Assembly (NCBI RefSeq): GCF_025061645.1
Contig: NZ_JANYMP010000009.1
Coordinates: forward strand, 15,434-79,433
Reading direction: 5' to 3'
DNA length: 64,000 nt
From: Umezawaea endophytica
Lineage (GTDB): Bacteria > Actinomycetota > Actinomycetes > Mycobacteriales > Pseudonocardiaceae
Below, one piece after another: positions 1 to 9,196 of the stretch. A program made the position numbers and the translations under genes. The notes below the pieces were generated by a model. The model was not told the DNA's origin. It ran no database searches and worked only from the letters and a program-made list of their open reading frames with translations. Numbering within the stretch: position 1 is the stretch's first letter; each line of letters begins with the position of its first letter.

Positions 1-828
1 TCCGCTGCCTGCCGGAAACGACCGAAGCCGCGGAAGTTGGAAGCGAACAGGGCACTTCATGACGCCGTGAACGAAGGCCTCGGCAAGAAGTGGTCCCCGC
101 AGCAGATCAGCGGTAGTCTCACCGATCTTTTCCCCGGCGATATGAGTATGCGCGTGTCCCATGAAACGATCTATCAGGCGCTGTTCCTCCAGGCGAAAGG
201 CGAGTTGCGCACTCAGCTGAGCCTGGCGTTGCGGACCGGCCGGACGCGGCGGATCGTCCCGCCGCGTCCGGTGGCGGCCAGGGGGCGGATCGCCGGGATG
301 GTCAGCATCAGCGAACGGCCGAAGGAGGCCGATGATCGCGCCGTTCCCGGTTTCTGGGAGGGCGACCTGATTCTGGGCAAGGGGTGTAAATCCCAGATCG
401 CGACGCTGGTCGAACGGCAGACCCGGTTCGTCATGTTGGTCCGGATCCCGTACGACCGGTCCGCGGAACGAGTGGCGTATTTGTTGGCGGCCAAGATGGA
501 GACGCTGCCCCGGTTTCTGCGCGACAGTCTCACCTGGGATCAGGGGAAGGAGTTGTCCTCGCATGAGAAGTTCACGGTGAGGTCCGGGATGCCGGTCTAT
601 TTTTGTGATCCCCGGTCGCCGTGGCAGCGGGGGGCCAATGAGAACACCAATGGTCTTCTTCGCCAGTATTTTCCGAAGGAAACCGATCTGTCGGGGTATT
701 CCCAGGCCGAGTTGGACGCGGTGGCGGCGGAGCTCAACGACCGTCCGCGGCAGACACTCGGCTGGAAGTCGCCACGCTACAAGTTGGACGAATTGCTGCT
801 CGGAGCCAGTGACGCGTCCACCACTTGA
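1..828 (+). CDS. IS30-family transposase, 5' end outside window
   Basis: The frame is open from the first base, so the N-terminus lies to the left of the window. The visible part carries the DDE catalytic core. Counting from the first start-like codon at 37, the acidic residues are D110 (in FWEGDLILG), D168 (in TWDQGKE) and E202 (in NENTNG). The last two are separated by 33 residues, the D-33-E spacing of IS30 enzymes. The upstream part (KWSPQQISGSL, SHETIYQALF) matches the IS30 region just after the helix-turn-helix. The visible C-terminus is uninterrupted, so the copy could be functional if the missing N-terminus is intact. It lies 242 bp left of the tRNA-Pro fragment. I could not identify the terminal inverted repeat. 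Confidence 0.93.
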   Translation, partial: SAACRKRPKPRKLEANRALHDAVNEGLGKKWSPQQISGSLTDLFPGDMSMRVSHETIYQALFLQAKGELRTQLSLALRTGRTRRIVPPRPVAARGRIAGMVSISERPKEADDRAVPGFWEGDLILGKGCKSQIATLVERQTRFVMLVRIPYDRSAERVAYLLAAKMETLPRFLRDSLTWDQGKELSSHEKFTVRSGMPVYFCDPRSPWQRGANENTNGLLRQYFPKETDLSGYSQAELDAVAAELNDRPRQTLGWKSPRYKLDELLLGASDASTT

Positions 829-1070
829 GACCAAGCCCCGTTTAAGGGCTTTGAGTGTGTTGACGATGGTGGTGGCACCTGTCATCGATGTGGTGATGCT
901 CGACGAGCATGGTGCCTGTGGGTAATCGCCGGTTTTATACGGGAGTGGGAGTCAAATGGGAGAATTCAAGGCGCGGCAACGGCACGGAACTGTACTCAAC
1001 AGCTTCCAACGGCACCGCCGCGACCTGCGGGTCCAGTGTTTTCGCAGGTCGCGCACTTAATCGGGCGGCA

Positions 1071-1113
1071 CTGGGGGTCAAGGGGTCGCAGGTTCGAATC
1101 CTGTCGTCCCGAC
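1071..1113 (+). repeat. tRNA-Pro(GGG) 3' half, att-like core, left copy
   Basis: These 43 nt run from the anticodon loop (CTGGGGG, anticodon GGG) through the 3' anticodon stem, the T-arm (GGTTCGAATCC) and the acceptor strand CGTCCCG plus the discriminator A. No matching 5' half precedes it, so it is not a functional tRNA. It is identical to 58995-59037. A tRNA 3' half repeated in direct orientation is the usual att core left by tyrosine-recombinase integration. The motif TTTTCGCAGGTC ends 20 bp upstream, and a near-identical motif lies 21 bp upstream of the right copy. Confidence 0.85.
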
Positions 1114-1123
1114 GGTCTGAATC

Positions 1124-1166
1124 AGCCCGCTGATTCTGGGTAATAGCCCAGGTCAGCGGGCTTTTT
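1124..1166 (+). terminator. Rho-independent terminator after tRNA-Pro half
   Basis: Ten-base arms AGCCCGCTGA and TCAGCGGGCT pair perfectly and are followed by a short T run. A smaller TGGG/CCCA stem sits in the loop. It would originally have ended tRNA-Pro transcription. The right-hand copy at about 59048-59090 has lost several pairs. Confidence 0.75.
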
Positions 1167-1294
1167 CGTGCGCTAATAACGATCTTCGCATGATCGCTTG
1201 CAGGCCCTGTTTTCAACATCAACAGGGCCGCAGAAGGAGCGAAGAAGGAGCGAGCCGCTCCAGAATTTTGCCAGCGGGCAAATGTGGTCACCCC

Positions 1295-1369
1295 GAACGG
1301 GTGATCCGCCGCAACAGCGCCGAAAATGTCACCCGTTGGCGTGAACCGACGTGAACGAACCTCATCTGC
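1295..1369. repeat. Repeat block B, left copy
   Basis: This block matches 60585-60658 with one single-base gap. The best 45-nt part (1325-1369 against 60614-60658) agrees at 39 positions. On the left it lies 25 bp after repeat A. On the right it lies 1.39 kb after repeat A, so the right copy of the A+B unit is interrupted. Confidence 0.7.
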
Positions 1370-1496
1370 GCCAACGTTCTGGCCACCTAACGGGTGCGCA
1401 GGTTCGAATCCCAGCGGGGTGAGCAGGGCGGCGACAGCTTGGCGAAGGGTGTCCGGGTTGGTTGGCATCGCAGTGCGACGTCAACGATGTTCGAGT

Positions 1497-2347
1497 TCAG
1501 TGAAACGGAGAATATCGACGGTGTTCGAGTAGCCGGAAGGCGTTGGCGGTGAGCTTGGTGGCGATCATGGACGCGCTGACCATGAGGCCGACCTCAATCG
1601 ATGTGCGAACGAGCTTGATGCCTGGTGCGGACTGCTCGACGACGTCTTTGGAGAGGAGGCCGGTCGTGGCGCTCGAATCGCCGTGGGCGAAGGCGCTGCA
1701 CATGCGCCACGTGGTTTCGCTCAGGTCTGCCCCGACACCGGGGGTCAAGTCACCTGCTCTCTTCACCATGGTCACGTAGTCGAAGCCTCGCAGGGCTTTG
1801 GTCGCAGCCCGCGCGTCGACAGCGATGCGTTGGTCGACATCGCTGGCGTGCTCTTGCTCGGCTGCCAGCAGCAACTCGATCAGTTGTTGTTGGCGTTGCT
1901 CGATGGTTCGTGGAGGAGAGTTCCCCGTCAGTTCGCGAAGCCGGTAGGCCGGTTTCAGTTCTTGCCATTCGAGCGCCAGCCGGTTGAGCACTCGTTCTCG
2001 TCGGGGAGGGCCGAGCAGCAAGCGTTCTCCACGGCGCCACGGATCAGACCCATCTGTGCGTAGGAGTGCAGTCGGACGTCGACGCGGTTGTCGAATTCCT
2101 GAGCCAGGCTGCGTTGCAGGCAGTGAAGGAAGTCGACTGCGGTCGACATCGCCATCCAAGCCCGGTGGCTCACTCGGTACGGATGTGTGCGCCTGTCATC
2201 GGTGGCCAGGGGACTGTGGGGGCGGACCTCCCACGCGCGCGACGGCTCTTCGGACGTTATTGCCTTCAGCCACGGCTTGATCTCGTCCAGTGTGGTGAGC
2301 AGGGCGCGGACGTCACGTGCCTCCGACTCGTCAACGTCTTTGAGCAT
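1497..2347 (-). pseudogene. Frameshifted hypothetical protein
   Basis: Two minus-strand frames together make one protein. The N-terminal part (2347 down to about 2010) ends near GLIRGAVENA. The C-terminal part (about 2020 down to 1497) resumes at LLLGPPRRERVLNRL in another frame and ends at TGA. The join near 2010-2025 needs a frameshift and probably a small deletion, because nothing links ENA to the following LLGPP smoothly. The product would be soluble and helical, with a CSAFAHG motif resembling the conserved His region of HEPN-like hypothetical proteins. I do not recognise the family by name. It lies just inside the left repeat. Confidence 0.6.
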
Positions 2348-2661
2348 CGGCCGAGACTAATCGCTGGAGCAAGTTGCGAGTGACTGTATTTCGCGGCCTT
2401 CAGCGTTGCCTGTTCAAGCAGTGATGTCACCGTGAGAGAACATGAAGGTGTCTCTTGAGAGAACGGGCCCTTCGCCAGTGACAAGAGGGGGTCTCGCTGC
2501 TTCGGCGCGGACCGCTGAGCTAAGCCTTCAGTCATGCAGTTACAAGACGCCTGCCTTGACCCGATCGGGTGCAACCACTGGCCTCCTTCGCGTGTGGAGT
2601 AACGCGTTGGCGCCAATCGGCGCTAATCAAGCACAGGCAGCGCGGAGCGAGGGAGGCATGG
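2348..2661. other. Intergenic, no gene seen
   Basis: The divergent spacer between the frameshifted gene and the DUF3644 gene contains only short overlapping frames without coding character. A GGGAGG ribosome-binding site at 2651-2656 serves the downstream start at 2662. Confidence 0.5.
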
Positions 2662-3759
2662 ATGCCTCGACCGAAGAAGTTCTGGGCCATGATCGACGCC
2701 TCAAGATCCGAGGCATTCTTGGCCGCCAGGCTCTACAACGACCCTGCTGAGGCCCGTGCCTTCGAAGGTTTCGTCGTGCACATGCACCTTGCCTACCTTT
2801 ACCTACTGCACGCCGTCTTCGCCCGCGACGACATCGACTTCCGCTACTGGAGACGCGATCTACCAAGGCGTCTGGAGAAAGTGGACGGTGAACCGAAATG
2901 CTGGGAGTTGGCTCGGTGCGCTGCGGAACGCTGGCCACGAACCGATCCGGTGCGAAGCAACGTCGAATTCTTCATCGCGCTGCGCAACAAGATCGAGCAC
3001 CGGTATGCCTCACGGTCGCAACTGAGCCTGCAGGCTGCTCTCGGCGGGTTCGCTCAAGCGCACCTGCTCAACTACGAGGAAGAGCTCGTGGCGCAGTTCG
3101 GACCGCAGGCGACCTTAGCGACCAGCTTGCGGTTCCCGGTGTTCATCGGCAGCTTCACTGACCCCGGCGAGGCGACGCTTCTCCGGCTGAGAGCCGCACT
3201 GCCGGCACAGCTGAAGACGTTCATGGCCGAGTACCACTCGGGCCTGGCGGACGAGATCGTCAACGACCGGCGCTACGAGCTGCGACTCCGGCTCGTGAAC
3301 GAGCTGGTACCTCGTGACCCGGAAGCCTTGGCGGTGCAGTTCACCAGGTACGACGACATGACCGAAGATCAAAAAAGTGCAGTGGAGACGCTCGGCAGAA
3401 AGGGCTTGGTCGTTGTTCGTGAGCAGCGCCGCGGCGTGGTCAACCTGGAACTCATGAAGCCCAACCGCGTGGTCCAGGAGGTCGCTGCCGAACTTCCTTT
3501 CATCTTCCACCGCGCTCACTTCATCAAGGCCTGGCAAAAACTCGAAGTGAGGCCGTGCGTTGGTTCGGAGCACCCTGAGCGCACAGATGAGCGTTACTGT
3601 TTGTACGACGAGATGCATAAGGACTACGGGTACACGAAGGCGTTCGTGAACAAGCTGGTCCGGCGCTTGAAGACGGCGAAGGGCTGGCGAGAGTTCTTCG
3701 GCGAGGAGCCGCGTTATAAGGAGTCCGGGGATGGATCCGGAGGTCTTGCCGCGGTCTAG
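2662..3759 (+). CDS. DUF3644 domain protein, HEPN-like
   Basis: A 365-aa soluble protein resembling the DUF3644 family. The start at ATG 2662 is chosen because GGGAGG lies 5 bp upstream and the family-like sequence begins there (MPRPKKFWAMI); the frame extends further upstream without conserved features. Residues 104-113 (FIALRNKIEH) contain R108-N-K-I-E-H113, the R-X4-H arrangement seen in HEPN ribonuclease folds. The C-terminal third (about 250-350) looks like a winged-helix region. HEPN proteins often act as toxins or abortive-infection RNases, but no antitoxin is adjacent, so that role is only inferred. The upstream neighbour is a pseudogene and the downstream neighbour is a decayed ATPase. 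Confidence 0.7.
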   Translation: MPRPKKFWAMIDASRSEAFLAARLYNDPAEARAFEGFVVHMHLAYLYLLHAVFARDDIDFRYWRRDLPRRLEKVDGEPKCWELARCAAERWPRTDPVRSNVEFFIALRNKIEHRYASRSQLSLQAALGGFAQAHLLNYEEELVAQFGPQATLATSLRFPVFIGSFTDPGEATLLRLRAALPAQLKTFMAEYHSGLADEIVNDRRYELRLRLVNELVPRDPEALAVQFTRYDDMTEDQKSAVETLGRKGLVVVREQRRGVVNLELMKPNRVVQEVAAELPFIFHRAHFIKAWQKLEVRPCVGSEHPERTDERYCLYDEMHKDYGYTKAFVNKLVRRLKTAKGWREFFGEEPRYKESGDGSGGLAAV

Positions 3760-3814
3760 CTGGAGATCGGCCTTGCGTGCAGCCGCAGAGACCCGCGACC
3801 GGACTGTCTGCGCC

Positions 3815-5346
3815 GTGCTGATTGGGAGTGTCCACGCATTGGTTGCGGCACGACATCGTGCTGGTCCGGCCGGGTTCTCGGCTACCCACCGATGGCACCG
3901 TGACCGACGCGACTTCATGGGTCGATGCCTCCGCCATCACCGGCGAGTCGATGCCCGTGGAAGCCGCTCGCGGCGAGACCGTCTACGGCGGCACCCTCAG
4001 GCCACGCCGCCTTGCGCGTCCGGGTGGAGAAGGCGTTCGAGGACACCGTGCTCGCACGGGTGATCCGCGAGGTCGAGGAAGCACAGCAGAACAGGGGAGC
4101 GGCTCAGTGCTTAGCCGACAAGTTCGCGGGCTGCTACACACCGTTCATGATCGCCGTAGCCATACTGATGACCGTGCTCGGACCGTTGACGTTCGGACTC
4201 ACCTTCGCTGAGGCGTTCTACCGCGTGTTGGTCGTGCTGATCGTGTCCTGCTCCTGCGCACTGGTCTTTGTCCGTCCCGGTGAGCGTCGTGTCCGCGGTG
4301 ACCCGCTCCGCCCGTGACGGAGTGCTGATCAAGGGCGGCACCTACCTGGAAAGCCTGGCACGGCTGAAAGCCGTCGCGTTCGACAAGACCGGCACTCTCA
4401 CCCTCGGACGTCCAGTTCTCGTCGAGGTCCACCCGCTGCACGGAACCGACGCGAACGAACTCCTGCGGCTCACCGCCGCGGTCGAGGCCGCGGCAACCCA
4501 TCCCATCGCTGAAGCGATCGCGAGAGCCGCCCGAGCCCGCGATCTCGCCGTCCGCCCCGCAGCGGACGTCCAGGTGATCGCAGGCCTAGGAGCACAAGCC
4601 ACTGCGGAGGTCGTGTCATCGCCGTCGGAAGGGCGAGCGACCTAGGCGACGACCAAGAGGCGGTCGACGCGTTGGCCGCGATCGAGTCTGCTAGAGCCAC
4701 CCCGGTCGTGGTCACCGCCGATCGTCAGAAGATCGGCCTGCTCGGAGTCGCCGACGAACTCTGCCCTGACGCAACGATCGCGATCCAATGACTGCGCGAC
4801 CTCGGCATCACCCACACCACGATGCTCACTGGTGACCGCCAGAAGATCGCCGATGCCATCGCGGGACGACTCGGCATCACCAACGTGCGAACCCAACTCA
4901 TGCCGGAGGAGAAGAGCGCCGCTATCAAGTCGATCCGCGACCAAGCAGGCACGGTCGCGATGGTTGGCGACGGTGTCAACGGCGCGCCCGCCCTGGCTAC
5001 GGCCGATGTCGCGGTGGTCATGGGCGCGGTGGGCACGGATGTCGCACTGGAGACCGCGGACATCGCGCTGATGGCCGATGATCTGACCAAACTCCCCTAC
5101 GCGGTAGCACTTGCGCGACGATCCCGCCGGATCATCAACCAGAACATTGTGCTGTCACTGACGGCGATCGTCGTCATGGTGGCAGCCGCACTGACCGGTG
5201 CGTTCACCCTCACCCAAGGCGTTTTCGTCAACGAGGTGTATGCGTTGATGATCATCGCTAACGGTCTGAGATTGTTGCGCGCCAACAAGATTGTGCGGAC
5301 CGTTCCGACTTCAGCGGCAGCGGGTCCGGTCGCAGTCACTTCCTGA
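3815..5346 (+). pseudogene. Heavy-metal P1B-type ATPase, multiply frameshifted
   Basis: Fragments in three frames add up to the actuator-to-C-terminus part of a heavy-metal transporting P-type ATPase. Recognisable pieces in order are TGES (about 3940), a membrane segment with CSC where metal pumps have CPC (about 4250), DKTGTLT (about 4383), THPIAEA (about 4497), the GDGVN hinge (about 4970) and two C-terminal membrane helices. Frames change near 4010, 4262 and 4610, and an in-frame TGA lies at 4790. The hinge reads GDGVNG, so the conserved Asp of GDGxND is lost. The N-terminal metal-binding and first membrane regions are missing. It cannot make a working pump. Confidence 0.88.
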
Positions 5347-6199
5347 CAGGAGACCAGGCGATGACGGAGTTTGCCGGGCAGCCTGACCTGTTGGTCGACG
5401 TGAGCACCCAGGACGAAGTGGTGAGCCACCCGGTTCCGGTGGACATCACCGCTCGTTCCGCGACCTGCGGACCTAGCGTCCTAACATGGTGTTGTGACCA
5501 GGCGTGATTCTGACCTGCGGCGACTCGTGACATCAGGCCGCTGACCTGCTGGTTCAGTCCGGTCGCATCCGGCTGGAACCGGTCGTTTTGGACCTGTGAC
5601 GGCCTGTGGACGGCCTGATCTTGGTCCGTTGTAGGTGTGTTCTACCGAAAAGTTCACATGTTGGCGCACTGAATCCGGATGCCGCCGCTTGGTAGTGCGT
5701 TGTCTGGTCGTGCTGGTCGAGATCACGCCGAGAGCGTCAAGGCCGCATCGGGAACGGTGTGAGCGGCGATTCCTGCCTCAACCCTGTGGTGGTACCGGCA
5801 GCCTTTGACGCGGATGACCGCTTGACCACCCGCACCACATCACACTTGTCAGCGTCAGCTCTTCGTGCTGTACGGGCGCGTCGCATACCGCTGATGCCGA
5901 GCTGTGCGAGCCGCGAGTCGATCTGGCCGAATACCGTCATCGGGTCGGCATCACGGGGTCGGTCCGTCTCGTGCTTCGACTCAGCGGCGTGAATCGGGCT
6001 GGCTCCGCTCGATCTCCGAGGACACATGAGGACGTCAACGACGATCCAGGGGCGAACCTGAGATGGCTTCGTGCCGCAGACTTCGGCGCGCCGATGGTTG
6101 CCCGACCCGGTAATTTGGGCCTGCCGGGCCGATGCGCGGCCGGAGCTGAACGACTACAACTTTCTGCACCGATGTAGTAGACCAAGGAGGTCGGTGCCC
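5347..6199. other. Long intergenic region without recognised gene
   Basis: About 850 bp with no convincing coding frame. GACCTGCGG occurs at 5463 and 5513, the complement of the CCGCAGGTC motif found just upstream of both tRNA-Pro halves. This could be debris of an attachment region, but no tRNA fragment is present. The AAGGAGG box at 6184-6190 belongs to the MEDS gene. Confidence 0.4.
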
Positions 6200-6886
6200 G
6201 TGGCATCCGGTCACGACAGGTCCACTGTCGAGCAATCCGCCACCATCGGTGGCTTGCCGGTGCGCACACATGATCACATGTGTCTCCTGTACCGAGGTGA
6301 CGAACAGCGGGACGAGCTGATGGTGGCCTTCCTCGCCGAAGGCGTCCGCGCCGGTGACCGGTGCTACTGCATGATCGCGCCTGACAACGCCCGAAGGATC
6401 GCGACGGCGGTGTCCGATCGCACCGAGCAGGCCGCAGCGGGTGTGACATTCGAAGGCCTGGGTCGGCTCGAGTTCATCGGTCCGGATGGAAGCCATGTGC
6501 GCGGCGGAGAGTTCGTGTCCGACCGGATGCTGGAGTTCTGGGAAGACTGGGGAACAACGACCTACGAGCGCGACGGCGTGGCCTATGCGCGAATCATCGC
6601 GGACATGAGCTGGGCCAAGCCGCTCGTCGATGCTCCCGGCTTTGTCATGGACCTGGCCCGCTACGAAACCCGGTTCACCCTTTGGGCCCGCCGCCACCCC
6701 CAGGTGACCGGGTGCATGTACGACCTGGACAGGTTCGACGGCGACGTGATCGTCCCGATCGTGCGAGCGCACCCGAGGGTGTGGATGAACGGTGTGGTCC
6801 TGACCAACCCGTACTTCATGGAGAGTGAGCACTTCTCGGCTGCCGAAGCGAACGAGCTGATCGGCGATGCCGCCGCGCCCCGTTGA
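6200..6886 (+). CDS. MEDS domain sensory protein
   Basis: A 228-aa protein with the MEDS domain (methanogen/methylotroph DcmR sensory domain). It shows the N-terminal HDHMCLLY motif at residues 24-31 and the C-terminal YDLDRFDGDVIV-type segment. MEDS domains are thought to bind small molecules or cofactors in signalling proteins; the ligand is unknown. GTG 6200 is preferred because AAGGAGG at 6184-6190 lies 9 bp upstream; GTG 6194 would be too close. No DNA-binding or kinase domain is fused, so output probably needs a partner. The next gene overlaps by 20 bp and a PucR regulator follows. A degraded MEDS/PucR pair lies at 25.5 kb. Confidence 0.85.
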   Translation: MASGHDRSTVEQSATIGGLPVRTHDHMCLLYRGDEQRDELMVAFLAEGVRAGDRCYCMIAPDNARRIATAVSDRTEQAAAGVTFEGLGRLEFIGPDGSHVRGGEFVSDRMLEFWEDWGTTTYERDGVAYARIIADMSWAKPLVDAPGFVMDLARYETRFTLWARRHPQVTGCMYDLDRFDGDVIVPIVRAHPRVWMNGVVLTNPYFMESEHFSAAEANELIGDAAAPR

Positions 6887-7286
6887 TGATTCCCTCGGCG
6901 ACGACACGAGCCACCAGCCGTTCTGGGCCCATGCCCGGATCGACGGGACCGCGCTCGATGTCCTCATCACGCTGGCCCGTGCGCTGGCCACCCGCTGGGT
7001 GGCGCAGGACGTGGCCGAACGGTTCGGCCACAGCGTGGCGCTGGAGGCTGCGACCGTCGTGATGGGCAGCGACGGCACGTTCGACCTCTGGGAGGAGCCG
7101 GGACGGTTGATGTGCCACATCGCCCGCAGCGGAGCGCCCGGCGGGACCGCCCCGCAGCCGAACCCGCAGCGGCTGCGGCTGGCGAGCCGGACCGCGAGGA
7201 CGAACACGCACGAGGCCCGGTCCGCCATCGTGGTCGAGCGCAGCCCTGGCCGGGTCACGCTGTCGCTTTCGGTACCGTTCGAGTGA
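6867..7286 (+). CDS. Hypothetical protein coupled to MEDS gene
   Basis: A 139-aa protein overlapping the MEDS gene by 20 bp, so the two are probably translationally coupled. I recognise no named family with certainty. The segment LWEEPGRLMCHIARSG resembles the strand-and-loop region of HATPase_c_2 domains that are often fused to MEDS domains in actinobacteria. The N and G box residues of a kinase-like ATPase are not evident. It could be a degenerate ATPase partner of the MEDS sensor. No signal peptide or membrane segment is visible. Confidence 0.6.
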   Translation: MPPRPVDDSLGDDTSHQPFWAHARIDGTALDVLITLARALATRWVAQDVAERFGHSVALEAATVVMGSDGTFDLWEEPGRLMCHIARSGAPGGTAPQPNPQRLRLASRTARTNTHEARSAIVVERSPGRVTLSLSVPFE

Positions 7287-7484
7287 CCGGACCGCCCCGG
7301 ACGGCGGACCCGAGCACAATGACGGATCACCGCTCCGGACGGGACATGCGGCCATGCTGATGGAACCCGGTTATTCGTACCAGCGAGCCGCTGAAGACAT
7401 TCCAATCGACCGCAGCCGAGTAGTGTGCCGCACATGGCCGCTGGCCAGCCGGGGCCGCGTCAGCCGTTCGGTTGGGGAGCCGTG

Positions 7485-9167
7485 ATGGACGATCGAGAGC
7501 ATCTGGTCGCGCTTCGCTCCCAGATGTCGAACGTCTCCAGCATGTTCGCGCTTGCGATGGTCATGTTCGATCGAACCGAGGAGCAGGACATCCTGCGGCT
7601 GGCGGTCAGCTCGGTCGGCGCTCTGGGTCCATTCCGCGCGCAGGGCTCGTACCGGGTGGATGAGGCCGGGATGCACAGTTCGGACGGTGACAGCCGCCTC
7701 ATCACCCCGCTGATCGAGCTCGCCGGCGCGGACGGCACCGTCGAGATACCCGGAGTCGCCTGGTCTTGCGCCTTTCCGATGCGGGCGCTTGGCGGGCACA
7801 CCGGCTACCTGGTCGTCTCGGCCGATCAGGAGCCCTCGCCCGACCGGCGATTCCTGTTGACGACGCTGGCCCAGCTGACCGGAGCGGCCCTGGTCAGCGC
7901 GGGCCTGCACCGCAGGGAGCGGGCCAGCGCCATGGAGTTGGGTGAGCTCAACACACGGCTCGAGTCGACCAACGAGCAGCTTCAGGGCGCCGTGGCGGAC
8001 CTGCAGCAGCGTCAGCGGATCCACGAGGTCCTCACCCGCGTGGCGGCCCACAGAGGCGGTACGGCCGGGATCGCCGACGCGGTGCACGACCTCACCGGGT
8101 TGGCCGTCGTGGTCGAGGACCGCTTCGGCAATCTTCTCGCCTGGGCCGGGCCGGGTCGCCCGCATACCTACCCGGGGCCGCAACCGCGGATCAGAGCCGA
8201 CCTGCTGACCAGGGTCGGGCGCAGCGGGCGGGCCGTGCGGCACCGCGATCGGATCGTGGCGGTCGCCCAGCCACGTGACGAGGTGCTGGGCGTGCTCAGT
8301 GTGGTCGATCCCGGTAACCAGGCCCAGGAGCGGGACATCTTCGCCCTTGAGCACGGCGCGGTCGTGCTGGCCGTGGAGCTGGCCCATCAGCGGGCAATGG
8401 CCGACGCCGAGGTGCGGTTGCGCCGGGATCTCGTCGACGACCTGCTCAACGGGGTCGACAACGAGAGCGCTTGGGCACGCGCGGCGGCCATCGGGCACGA
8501 CCTGCATCAACCGCACCAGGTGGTGGTCGCGCGGTGGGGCCCGGTGGATGACGAGGAGGTGGTCACCGCTCTGAGCCGGGCCGCGACCCAGGTGCTGGGA
8601 GCGGCCATGCTGACCACCCGCCAGCGAGGCGCGGCGGTGCTGCTGGTGCCGCGACCGGATCCGGTCGGTGGGCATCCGCCGTGGACGGAACTGCACCACG
8701 CCGTGGCGTTGCTGGTGCGGTCGCCTAACGGGTCGATCGGTGTGGGCCGGCCGTGCGCGGAACCGGCGGAGCTTCCGCGGTCCTACTCCGAGGCCGTGCG
8801 CGCACTCGAGGTCAGGAGGGCGGCCGTAGGGGCCGGTGGTGCGACCACCTTCGACGAACTGGGGATCTACCGGCTGCTCGTGGCAGGCGCGGGCGACGGG
8901 GAGGTACGGGAGTTCGTCAGGGAATGGCTCGGGCCGCTCATCGACTACGACTCAGCGAACCGGTCCGAACTCGTCGCCACGTTGTGGCAGTACTACGAGT
9001 GCGGCGGCAACTACGACGCCACCGCGGGCGCACTGACCATCCACCGCAGCACCCTGCGCTACCGGCTGGGCCGCATCCGCGAGCTGACCGGGCACGACCT
9101 GGGCGCTGTCGAGAGCCGGTTGAACCTGCACGTGGCGTCCCGTGCCTGGCGGATCCTGAACGGATAG
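7485..9167 (+). CDS. PucR-type transcriptional regulator with GAF-like sensor
   Basis: A 560-aa one-component regulator. The N-terminal 130 residues resemble a GAF-type sensor, followed by a helical linker rich in E, Q and R (about 145-185). A central CdaR/PucR region follows. The C-terminal PucR helix-turn-helix is in the last 60 residues, with LIDYDSANRSELVATLWQYY and the signature IHRSTLRYRLGRIRELTG. ATG 7485 is preferred because GGGGAG lies 5 bp upstream; an in-frame ATG at 7425 would add 20 unremarkable residues. Such proteins activate adjacent catabolic genes. The downstream dehydrogenase and aldo/keto reductase are plausible targets. A truncated paralogue is at 25495-25756. Confidence 0.88.
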   Translation: MDDREHLVALRSQMSNVSSMFALAMVMFDRTEEQDILRLAVSSVGALGPFRAQGSYRVDEAGMHSSDGDSRLITPLIELAGADGTVEIPGVAWSCAFPMRALGGHTGYLVVSADQEPSPDRRFLLTTLAQLTGAALVSAGLHRRERASAMELGELNTRLESTNEQLQGAVADLQQRQRIHEVLTRVAAHRGGTAGIADAVHDLTGLAVVVEDRFGNLLAWAGPGRPHTYPGPQPRIRADLLTRVGRSGRAVRHRDRIVAVAQPRDEVLGVLSVVDPGNQAQERDIFALEHGAVVLAVELAHQRAMADAEVRLRRDLVDDLLNGVDNESAWARAAAIGHDLHQPHQVVVARWGPVDDEEVVTALSRAATQVLGAAMLTTRQRGAAVLLVPRPDPVGGHPPWTELHHAVALLVRSPNGSIGVGRPCAEPAELPRSYSEAVRALEVRRAAVGAGGATTFDELGIYRLLVAGAGDGEVREFVREWLGPLIDYDSANRSELVATLWQYYECGGNYDATAGALTIHRSTLRYRLGRIRELTGHDLGAVESRLNLHVASRAWRILNG

Positions 9168-9196
9168 GGCGCCCGCCCACCACCGCCCTTCCCTGC

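Larger units (their letters stand above)
1071..1270 (+). repeat. 200-bp direct repeat A, left copy
   Basis: This block is matched without gaps by 58995-59194. By eye about 178 of 200 positions agree, and the first 54 are identical. It contains the tRNA-Pro half, a terminator hairpin and about 100 bp of non-coding downstream sequence. Similarity extending well past the tRNA end suggests that both copies descend from the native downstream flank of a tRNA-Pro gene, or from related elements, and not from the minimal att core alone. Confidence 0.85.

Noticed and set aside
1392-1425. Second T-arm-like sequence (GGTTCGAATCCC) near the left repeat
   Set aside because: No acceptor or anticodon stem can be drawn around it, so it is not called a tRNA.
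935-1468. Minus-strand frame of 177 codons across the tRNA-Pro half
   Set aside because: It reads through the tRNA fragment, its terminator and both repeat blocks. The similar frame at the right repeat is also a shadow of the tRNA sequence.
5361-5507. 48-codon frame starting ATG after AGGAGACC, downstream of the P-type ATPase relic
   Set aside because: It has a ribosome-binding-like site but runs into the GACCTGCGG repeat sequence and has no recognisable features.
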